A stretch of 7,208 nt of DNA, taken from NCBI GenBank assembly GCA_016875595.1, contig VGPI01000101.1:1-7208 (forward strand). The letters run 5' to 3'. Made by a program: the position numbers and the translations under genes. Source of the stretch: Candidatus Cloacimonadota bacterium. GTDB taxonomy: Bacteria > Cloacimonadota > Cloacimonadia > Cloacimonadales > Cloacimonadaceae. Shown here piece by piece: positions 1-5,167 of this stretch. Under the pieces are notes generated by a model. The model ran no database searches. It was not told where the DNA came from and worked only from the letters and a program-made list of their open reading frames with translations. Every line of letters begins with the position of its first letter. Position 1 is the stretch's first letter.

Positions 1-846
1 ATGAACGGTCTTCTGGTCACCAGTGCGGTCGAGGGTGGATTTGAAGGCATAACTGATCCCGATCCCCAGCCGGTGGTTGACGGTGAAGGCAGTTCCCACC
101 TGGAGGCGTTGCCCTTCCAGCTCGGTCTTGACTTCAAACAGTGAATCCGGCAATACCGTTGCCGGAGCGGCGGTAGCCATCGTATTCACCGCCCAGTCCG
201 TCCAGTTGATCCTCACCTGCCGGTCTGCCGTGCCCTTGAGCATGGCATAGCTCAGTCCGAGGTTCAGGTTGGCATGTTCGGAGATCATATAGCCCAGGGA
301 ATAGGCGAGACCGCTCTGGTAGAGGACGCCGTCGTTATTGATCTGGTTTTTGGCAATCACCTCAGGATAGACATCATTATCCTGATTGCGGTTGTTGCGC
401 ACTTCCTCATAATAGTCACCTTCAAAATTGAGCAAGGGCTGATGGAAGACAGCCAAACCGATGGAATTACGATCGCCCAGCTTACCGAAGGCAATACCGC
501 TGAAATCCTCAAAGGTATAGATATTACTACTGTAAGTGGCATCGTCGACATAGGCATCGAAGGAATTGTAGAGCGGGATGGCGCGGTTGTCCTCATTGCG
601 AGTAAGGTTGAGCCCCAATTGTGTTCCATAACTTGCCCGCAAGAGCGTCAGATTAGCCGGATTGGTGGTGATGGCAAAGGGACTGACGGTATTGTAGGCA
701 TTGGCATTGCCCATGCTAAAGGAGCGGGCGTCAAAGGTCATGAATCTATTGCCAAAGTGGTGGTCACTGATCGACCATGCGGATAGCAGCGTCCACAGGA
801 TGCTCAGGATCAAGCTGGTGATGATTATTCTGATTGATTTGTTCAT
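1..846 (-). CDS. PorV/FadL-like outer-membrane beta-barrel protein, C-terminus beyond the window
   Basis: An open frame of 282 codons runs from an ATG at 846 to base 1 with no stop, so the C-terminus lies outside the window. The start is supported by GGAGG four bases upstream (bases 851-855 on the minus strand) and by a signal peptide directly after it: NKSIR, then a hydrophobic stretch at about residues 7-21, with likely cleavage after A23. The mature N-terminus reads FDARSFSMGNANAY, followed by TTNPANLTLL at about residues 60-69. This matches the 'G-R..GMG.A..A......NPA.L' opening of PorV/PorQ/FadL-type barrels. The rest alternates polar and hydrophobic residues, is rich in Tyr, Asn and Gly, and has no cysteine, as expected for beta strands. 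It is the second gene of an operon, 14 bp after the stop of the helix-hairpin-helix barrel gene. Known family members act as outer-membrane transporters or as secretion accessory proteins; which role applies here cannot be told. The family assignment is by pattern only. Confidence 0.75.
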   Translation of the reverse strand, partial: MNKSIRIIITSLILSILWTLLSAWSISDHHFGNRFMTFDARSFSMGNANAYNTVSPFAITTNPANLTLLRASYGTQLGLNLTRNEDNRAIPLYNSFDAYVDDATYSSNIYTFEDFSGIAFGKLGDRNSIGLAVFHQPLLNFEGDYYEEVRNNRNQDNDVYPEVIAKNQINNDGVLYQSGLAYSLGYMISEHANLNLGLSYAMLKGTADRQVRINWTDWAVNTMATAAPATVLPDSLFEVKTELEGQRLQVGTAFTVNHRLGIGISYAFKSTLDRTGDQKTVH

Positions 847-860
847 TTTTCCTCCATTCC

Positions 861-3506
861 TCAGAAGCGGTAATCGAGAGCCAGGCGGATCGTATTCTCG
901 CTGCGTTCCACCCGGGCAAAATAGTTGTCGGTAGTGATCGGTTCATTGTATTTACGGATAAACAGTTCTTTGGTTTGATAGGTCTTGTTGCGGTATTTGA
1001 TGGAGAGATACATATTCTCCGAGATCCGGCTTTGCAGGGAGACCCAGCTCTTGAGCCCTTTCTCGCCCATGAAGTCGATCTCCATATCCTCCCAGTCCCA
1101 GTGCGAGATGTTGTGACCGTACCAATAGACAAAGGAGCCCTGCAGCTTTAGCGTGGGACCAAAGACATGCGTATAATTGACGGCGATGTAGTCGCCGTTC
1201 ATCAGTGTCATCGCCGCAGCATGGCTGTTGTTCCCCGGCTGTCCAGGATTGGTCAGCGAGGTATAAGGCGGACCATATACCGTATTGTATCTGTATTCAA
1301 ATTCCAGAAAATCACGGTTGCTGAGGAAAGTGCGGGTGCTGAGCGTGTATTCATTGGTCTTGGAGACGCCGCGGTCGGCATAGTCGTCATAGCGGTTCAC
1401 CTGGTTCTTGAACCGCAGACGCAAAGCCAATTGGAAAAGCGGGCGGAACTCCAGCTCGCTCTGGAACCTGGCGCTACGCCGGTTGTCGCTCATCCGCTCC
1501 CAGATATCCAGATAGCTGCGGCCCACGGTGAAGTAATTGTTAAACCGGTATCGGGTCTCAAAGTAGATGCCTTTCTCCGGCTGTGCCTGCGAGGAGTTGT
1601 TGTAGATATCCGCCATCAACACATTGCTCAGAGTATAGACGTTTTTCTCAAAGATCGTGTCATTGAATCTCTCGTTCTCGGCAAAGGCATTGCTGTACGG
1701 ATTGTCAAACTCGAGGTCATAATGCCGATAGAGTGCCAGGAAATAGAGGTTTTCAAACTGCGAATAAGCACTTACCAGATACGCCTTCGGATCGTCGCCA
1801 AAGGTAAAATCCCTGCCATCCGCCGTCAGTTCCGCATATTCGCCCTGGACGGAGACGTTGCCGATCACGGTGTGCCCGTCAAAGCCCATCACCCGCCGGA
1901 AGTCGCGTTCATAGCGGTCGGTAAGTGTGCTGTACAAGCTCGAGATCTCGTTATCCACCAGTTTAAATTTCGGATAGTAATAGGAATCCCGGATGATATG
2001 CGTCCGCAGAGTGCTCCAGTCCGGCATCATGAAGTGCGCATTGTCATAAAGCGCCGTATAAGTGGTAAAGCCCAGCTTGGTACCGATCACCGGCGAGAAT
2101 TGCAGATGTGTGCCCCAGAGCTTTTCATCCACGAAGTCCTGGCGCGGCGCCAGATTGATATGGGGAATGGCATAGGGTACGCCCGCCGCCAGCTCGGTAT
2201 TGAAGTATGCCTCCGCTTCCCGCAAGGTGTCATTGTCAAAGCGGACGGTCGGGATCACATAGGAGAGCACCTTGTTCTTCCCGTTCACCTGCACCGGTTC
2301 GCCATTGGCATCGATATAGACGATGGCGTCTTTCTGGTCCCGGGAGATGAAGAATGCCGCGCCAAACCACGGATTTTTCAGCTCCAGCGCTGCTCCCCGC
2401 AACGAATACTGCTGCGTCCGCGACAGATCCGGAGTGATCCCCAGAATACGCTTGCTAAAGCCATAACCCGTCTTGCGCGGGCTGTAAAAATCGGTGTTTT
2501 CCATCACCAGTCCCTCGCCGAAAGTGGCGCGGTAATGACCCAGATAGAACTTAATTTGCGTGTTTTCCAGCCAATCCGGAGCAAAATCCCGGACGTCCTG
2601 GAAGAGATCGGTATTCTCATAACCGGCATAATACTTCGAGTCCGCCCACAATTCCTGCGAACTCTTGTCCTGGATTCCCGTTTCGCCCTGCGGGGTCAGG
2701 TGCATGATCCCCGCCTTGAAGTTATTGCCGTAACGCAGACGCAGCTTGTAAAAGATACTGGGATCCAGTTCCATCAGGTTGAAATAGCCCCAATATGCCA
2801 GATCCTTGCGATGTGGCGTCACCAGCGAGGTCTGATAGGTATTGCGCAGGAAGGGTTCCAGATACATGTCCTGCGCACTCTCCTCAAGATAGCGCGTAAA
2901 ATACTGCAATTGCGCATCGAAAAAGAGGCGGTTGCGCACCGGCGGCTCCTTGTAATAGACGTAATTGCGCAGATTGGAATAGCCATAATAAGAGATCCCC
3001 GCGGTCCCACGCAAATCACGCATATCGCTCAGGGTATCGCCCCGCGCCACCCGTTGCAGCACCGCCACCGCATCCACCGGCGATACATTCGGTAAACTGA
3101 TCAGGTCGTCAAAATGCATCCGGTTCACGTTCTGCGGTGTCATCAGATAATCCTCCCAGACGTCCGCCATGCCCTCGCTGGCGCCTTCATTACTGTCCAA
3201 ACGCTCCAGAAAGTCCCGGATCTCCTCCCGCCGCTCCGATACCTCATCCGTCTCCCGATACAGCGACACCACCACCAGCGGCTTCAGTCGCAACAACGTC
3301 TCGTGATCGATCGAGGGGATCTGACGCAGCTCAAAGATATTGCGGAAAAAGGACACATACAGCCGGTACTCATAAATGTCCCGCGCCTGCTGTTCCGTGA
3401 TCGGCAAACGCCGCAACTCGTCCAGACCGGCGCTGTTCAGATCCACCCGTGCCAGCAGGATGCCAAAGCCGATCAACATTATGATCAGAAGGTATATTCT
3501 CTTCAT
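861..3506 (-). CDS. Helix-hairpin-helix (ComEA-like) protein with large outer-membrane beta-barrel
   Basis: This is an 881-residue protein from the ATG at 3506. The frame is open to 3572, but I prefer 3506: AAGGA (3513-3517) lies six bases upstream and the residues after this start form a clean signal peptide (MKR, hydrophobic 4-18, cleavage after A19). Residues 21-78 resemble the paired helix-hairpin-helix of ComEA: VDLNSAGLDELRRLP, then YRLYVSFFRNIFELRQIP and a final helix. A second such segment is at about 126-182 (VNRMHFDDLISLPNVSP, then MRDLRG). The glycines of the usual G-I-G hairpin are missing in each. From about 190 to the end the sequence is rich in Tyr, Phe, Asn and Arg with alternating hydrophobicity, and it ends ALDYRF. 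The terminal Phe is a classic signal for outer-membrane barrel assembly. Similar 'HhH plus barrel' proteins occur in Bacteroidetes-like phyla with no settled function. The HhH part should face the periplasm, so DNA handling or protein docking are both possible. It is the first gene of its operon. Confidence 0.8.
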   Translation of the reverse strand: MKRIYLLIIMLIGFGILLARVDLNSAGLDELRRLPITEQQARDIYEYRLYVSFFRNIFELRQIPSIDHETLLRLKPLVVVSLYRETDEVSERREEIRDFLERLDSNEGASEGMADVWEDYLMTPQNVNRMHFDDLISLPNVSPVDAVAVLQRVARGDTLSDMRDLRGTAGISYYGYSNLRNYVYYKEPPVRNRLFFDAQLQYFTRYLEESAQDMYLEPFLRNTYQTSLVTPHRKDLAYWGYFNLMELDPSIFYKLRLRYGNNFKAGIMHLTPQGETGIQDKSSQELWADSKYYAGYENTDLFQDVRDFAPDWLENTQIKFYLGHYRATFGEGLVMENTDFYSPRKTGYGFSKRILGITPDLSRTQQYSLRGAALELKNPWFGAAFFISRDQKDAIVYIDANGEPVQVNGKNKVLSYVIPTVRFDNDTLREAEAYFNTELAAGVPYAIPHINLAPRQDFVDEKLWGTHLQFSPVIGTKLGFTTYTALYDNAHFMMPDWSTLRTHIIRDSYYYPKFKLVDNEISSLYSTLTDRYERDFRRVMGFDGHTVIGNVSVQGEYAELTADGRDFTFGDDPKAYLVSAYSQFENLYFLALYRHYDLEFDNPYSNAFAENERFNDTIFEKNVYTLSNVLMADIYNNSSQAQPEKGIYFETRYRFNNYFTVGRSYLDIWERMSDNRRSARFQSELEFRPLFQLALRLRFKNQVNRYDDYADRGVSKTNEYTLSTRTFLSNRDFLEFEYRYNTVYGPPYTSLTNPGQPGNNSHAAAMTLMNGDYIAVNYTHVFGPTLKLQGSFVYWYGHNISHWDWEDMEIDFMGEKGLKSWVSLQSRISENMYLSIKYRNKTYQTKELFIRKYNEPITTDNYFARVERSENTIRLALDYRF

Positions 3507-3512
3507 ATCCAT

Positions 3513-3519
3513 TCCTTCT
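3513..3519 (-). promoter_or_regulatory. Ribosome binding site that fixes the start at 3506
   Basis: Read on the minus strand, AGAAGGA is followed by ATGGAT and then the ATG at 3506, a six-base spacing. The same purine run directly abuts the in-frame ATG at 3512, leaving no room for that codon to be used well, and it lies well inside the longer frame that begins at 3572. It therefore favours initiation at 3506. Confidence 0.6.
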
Positions 3520-3617
3520 TGTTTATGCTCAAGGCGCTGATAAACAACGCCCATAAGCTGATTATTACTCAAGATGGCATCGTTTTATTTGCGCCCTATC
3601 CTGTAAAGGTTTTTTTT

Positions 3618-3623
3618 GTACAA
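3618..3623 (-). promoter_or_regulatory. Weak promoter candidate for the barrel operon (-35-like box)
   Basis: On the minus strand TTGTAC is followed by 17 bases, including a run of eight A, and then GATAGG (3595-3600). The match to a sigma-70-type -35 is fair (4 of 6) and the match to TATAAT is poor (3 of 6). It is placed sensibly, about 90 bases before the start of the helix-hairpin-helix barrel gene. I offer it only as the best candidate in the interval. Promoter consensus for this lineage is unknown to me. Confidence 0.2.
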
Positions 3624-3641
3624 TCTGGAATTTCCCGATTG
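3621..3641. promoter_or_regulatory. Near-perfect 21-bp palindrome, candidate operator
   Basis: CAATCTGGAA at 3621-3630 faces TTCCCGATTG at 3632-3641 around a central T; 9 of 10 pairs match, with one T/C mismatch at 3626/3636. It sits between two divergently transcribed genes and overlaps the upstream edge of the weak minus-strand -35-like box. Such symmetry is typical of a dimeric repressor or activator site. No regulator gene is in the window, so its ligand is unknown. Confidence 0.45.
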
Positions 3642-3676
3642 GGGACAAATATCATGCCTGAGATCGCTCTTTTTTC

Positions 3677-3682
3677 TTGACA
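3677..3682 (+). promoter_or_regulatory. Consensus -35 box TTGACA upstream of the secreted-protein gene
   Basis: A perfect TTGACA lies 60 bases upstream of the ATG at 3743, preceded by a run of T. No good -10 box follows: at 17-bp spacing the hexamer is GGATGC. The promoter is therefore either activator-dependent or not a real sigma-70 promoter. A 5-of-6 match to TATAAT, TATCAT at 3650-3655, exists further upstream but has no -35 partner at the right distance. Confidence 0.3.
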
Positions 3683-3696
3683 GATTTGCCAATCTG
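3681..3696. promoter_or_regulatory. Perfect 6-bp inverted repeat overlapping the -35 box
   Basis: CAGATT (3681-3686), TGCC, AATCTG (3691-3696) is a perfect inverted repeat. It starts on the last two bases of TTGACA and shares its half-site AATCTG with the palindrome at 3621-3641. A protein bound here would block or assist the plus-strand promoter. The shared half-site makes a common regulator plausible. Confidence 0.35.
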
Positions 3697-3721
3697 AAGG
3701 GATGCATTTTCCGCCAGATTG
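3690..3721 (+). promoter_or_regulatory. Possible 5'-leader stem-loop ahead of the secreted-protein gene
   Basis: CAATCTG (3690-3696) can pair perfectly with CAGATTG (3715-3721) across an 18-base loop, ending ten bases before the GGAGGT ribosome binding site. If transcription starts near or before 3690 the leader RNA could form this hairpin. As DNA it equally counts as two inverted half-sites of the motif seen at 3621 and 3681. The sequence alone does not separate the two readings. Confidence 0.3.
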
Positions 3722-3731
3722 AGTCATTTAT

Positions 3732-3737
3732 GGAGGT
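3732..3737 (+). promoter_or_regulatory. Ribosome binding site GGAGGT that fixes the start at 3743
   Basis: GGAGGT is followed by GGACA and then ATG, a five-base spacing, which is near ideal. The frame stays open upstream to a TTG at 3719, but that codon has no purine-rich site before it and would put the strong site inside the gene. The ATG at 3743 is therefore taken as the start. Confidence 0.75.
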
Positions 3738-3742
3738 GGACA

Positions 3743-4852
3743 ATGCAGTGGTCCTATCTATCGTCAAGATCGGTCATATTCTCTTCTGCAAAGAGATTCG
3801 GCGCTCATTCATTCGGGCGAGGAGTGGTCTTCCTGTTAGCGATTTTACTGTTTACACTCTCTTCCCCAGGCGCGATCGCTGCTCTGGGTGACTATTCCTT
3901 TTCCTCGGAACTCGGCTCCTATCAGGAGATCAACGGGGGAACGGTATTTGGAAGTCAGACTACGGATAATCAGTATTTTGTTAATACCACAAATTTGAGT
4001 GGAGGAACTACTACCACCGGATCAGGAATCCCTATCGGCTTTGATTTTGTGTTCTCAGGCATCAGGTACGATCTGATCGGTATCAATGCCAATGGCTGGA
4101 TCTCATTGGGTCAATCGGCGATGACGCCGGCAGTTAATATGACTTCTACGAATGCCTATCAACCTTTGGATAACACTCCCACAACCGATTCGGGTATTCT
4201 GATCGCCCGGATCGCCGGCTTTGCCGATAATCTGCAGGCACAAAGCAACGCCTCGATCCGGATGCAGACCGTCGGTGAAGCTCCAAACCGCATCGGCATC
4301 GTCCAATGGAAGGGGTACAGAATATTCAATCTGAACAATAACAACTTCAATTTCCAGATTCAGCTCCATGAATCCACTAATAAAATCAGGATCGCTTATG
4401 GCACGTTCAGTTTCATTGAAGGTGTTTCCGATAGATATGTCCAGGTCGGATTACGTGGTCATCCATCGGGAACTGCTTCCAACTTTAGCACACGGTTTAG
4501 TGATTCCGGTCATACTATTGCGTGGCAGAATACCAGTCCTGGAGTCACTGCTTCTGCGAATGTAAGATTCAGACAATTCACCCGACCAGCCAACGGACTC
4601 ATCTTCACGTTTTCACCTCCACCTCCCAATCCGCCCCAACCGGTCACCAGTCTGGCGATCGTCGGATCACCGGAAGGTCTTGTATTACAATGGGATCCAG
4701 CGCTGTATGCGGATCTTTACCAGATCTGCTCAACGGATGATCCCTACGGCGATGATTGGGATATCGAGGCGGTAATTGATGGAACCAACTGGATCATCCT
4801 AGGCGATCACCGGAGCAAGTTCTATCGAATCATCAGCATCCAGTCGGATTAG
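3743..4852 (+). CDS. Secreted protein with beta-sandwich-like domain and C-terminal fibronectin-III-like repeat
   Basis: This is a 369-residue protein with a long signal sequence: a basic N-region of about 27 residues (R9, K17, R18, R26), a hydrophobic core VVFLLAILLFTL (28-39) and likely cleavage after GAIA at residue 46. Residues 47 to about 280 start LGDYSFSSELGSYQEINGG and contain IGINANGWISLG. This 'Y.F....G.Y..I.GGT......NANG.I.FG' layout is familiar from large secreted proteins of Bacteroidetes and Cloacimonadota. A proline-rich linker (PPPPNPPQP) leads to a final domain of about 70 residues: VTSLAIVGSPEGLVLQWDPA, then STDDPYGDDW, then KFYRIISIQSD. This resembles a fibronectin type III fold. 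There is no obvious catalytic motif and no extra sorting tail after the last domain. It should be exported by Sec to the periplasm, cell surface or outside. It is transcribed away from the barrel operon and shares its control region. The function is unknown; adhesion or polymer binding is a guess from the fold types. Confidence 0.8.
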   Translation: MQWSYLSSRSVIFSSAKRFGAHSFGRGVVFLLAILLFTLSSPGAIAALGDYSFSSELGSYQEINGGTVFGSQTTDNQYFVNTTNLSGGTTTTGSGIPIGFDFVFSGIRYDLIGINANGWISLGQSAMTPAVNMTSTNAYQPLDNTPTTDSGILIARIAGFADNLQAQSNASIRMQTVGEAPNRIGIVQWKGYRIFNLNNNNFNFQIQLHESTNKIRIAYGTFSFIEGVSDRYVQVGLRGHPSGTASNFSTRFSDSGHTIAWQNTSPGVTASANVRFRQFTRPANGLIFTFSPPPPNPPQPVTSLAIVGSPEGLVLQWDPALYADLYQICSTDDPYGDDWDIEAVIDGTNWIILGDHRSKFYRIISIQSD

Positions 4853-4934
4853 TAGCAATCAGTCCGGCATTATCGACAATAACAGCATCTAATATATTGC
4901 TATACAAGTAATAATCATGTACTGTATTCGTATC

Positions 4935-4955
4935 TTGAATTAATTCAATCGATTG
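4935..4955. repeat. Two overlapping short perfect palindromes
   Basis: TTGAATTAATTCAA (4935-4948) is a perfect 14-bp palindrome and CAATCGATTG (4946-4955) a perfect 10-bp palindrome; they share CAA. A pyrimidine-rich stretch follows (CTCTTCTTTTCTCC). They lie 83 bp after the stop of the secreted-protein gene. The second could be the stem of a weak terminator for the plus strand, but the stem is short and the following tract is broken by C. Confidence 0.3.
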
Positions 4956-4985
4956 CTCTTCTTTTCTCCATTCTCCCTTGTTTGA

Positions 4986-5078
4986 AAGCGTTTATCAAGC
5001 GGTTATCCCCCCTTAATCAAGCGTTAATTATTAACGCTTGATTAAGGGGGGATAACCGCTTGATTAAGGAGATAGAAC
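4986..5078. repeat. Short tandem repeats with 11- and 22-bp periods, on both sides of a mirror point
   Basis: On the left the DNA reads as 11-bp units AAGCGTTTATC (4986-4996), AAGCGGTTATC (4997-5007), CCCCCTTAATC (5008-5018) and AAGCGTTAATT (5019-5029). On the right the reverse complements follow: GATTAAGGGGG (5040-5050), GATAACCGCTT (5051-5061), then GATTAAGGAGA (5062-5072). At 22-bp spacing, 5035-5056 and 5057-5078 agree at 18 of 22 positions with the first 13 identical. The repeat pattern extends past the palindrome at both ends, so repeats and palindrome are distinct layers of structure. Eleven bases is close to one helical turn, which would place each unit on the same DNA face. Confidence 0.65.
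4994..5064. repeat. Perfect 71-bp palindrome (35-bp arms, 1-base centre)
   Basis: Bases 4994-5028 are the exact reverse complement of 5030-5064, with a single T at 5029 as centre; I checked all 35 pairs. The symmetry breaks at 4993/5065, though 4992/5066 and 4991/5067 pair again. In RNA from either strand this would be a very long perfect hairpin with a C6/G6 block in the stem. It lies between two convergent genes, so it may act as a two-way barrier to transcription or to 3'-end decay. No U-run follows on either strand, so it is not a textbook intrinsic terminator. Other readings are a mobile palindromic element of the REP or MITE kind, a protein-binding cruciform, or an inverted duplication from replication template switching. 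Confidence 0.9.
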
Positions 5079-5167
5079 CGGAGGGAAGCCGGTAAAGATC
5101 TATCTATCAATCTATTGAAGAACGAATGGGGATGCTGGACTGAAGTTGGCTGAGATAATTATTTCGG

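Larger units (their letters stand above)
4853..5167. other. Gene-free region between convergent genes, rich in palindromes
   Basis: These 315 bases separate the stop of the secreted-protein gene from the stop of the racemase gene. I see no credible coding frame or RNA gene. The left part (4853-4930) is AT-rich. TAGCAAT (4853-4859) could pair with ATTGCTA (4896-4902), but across a 36-base loop. The middle holds overlapping short palindromes (4935-4955) and then the 71-bp palindrome with its flanking repeats (4986-5078). The right part has a small hairpin (ACCGG 5077-5081 with CCGGT 5089-5093) and a short TATC/TATC run near 5099-5110. Both neighbouring transcripts must end here, but no standard GC-stem plus U-run terminator is visible for either strand. 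Confidence 0.7.

Noticed and set aside
274..786. Plus-strand open frame of 170 codons
   Set aside because: It is antisense to the partial PorV/FadL-like gene, whose minus-strand frame is open over 282 codons with a signal peptide and ribosome site.
1167..3095. Plus-strand open frame of 642 codons
   Set aside because: It lies wholly antisense to the helix-hairpin-helix barrel gene, which has a signal peptide, ribosome site and family features. The antisense translation shows no domain and has the Ile/Val/Arg-rich composition expected of a shadow frame.
3507..3572. Longer N-terminus for the helix-hairpin-helix barrel gene (start at 3572)
   Set aside because: The extra 22 residues are polar, would bury the signal peptide, and lie upstream of a good ribosome site that points to 3506.
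3610..3617. Run of eight T as a terminator tail
   Set aside because: No stem precedes it on the plus strand and no gene ends here. It more likely belongs to the spacer of the minus-strand promoter candidate.
3719..3742. TTG start for the secreted-protein gene
   Set aside because: The GGAGGT site at 3732-3737 lies inside this extension and serves the ATG at 3743. The TTG has no ribosome site of its own and sits in the inverted-repeat arm.
4994..5064. Intrinsic terminator in the strict sense
   Set aside because: The stem is far longer than usual and neither strand has a U-run after it: plus continues TAAGGAGATAG and minus continues AAACGCTTTCAAAC. A barrier role remains possible but the textbook structure is absent.
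4986..5078. CRISPR-like repeats
   Set aside because: Units are 11 or 22 bp with no unique spacers, and they mirror around a centre. No cas gene is nearby.
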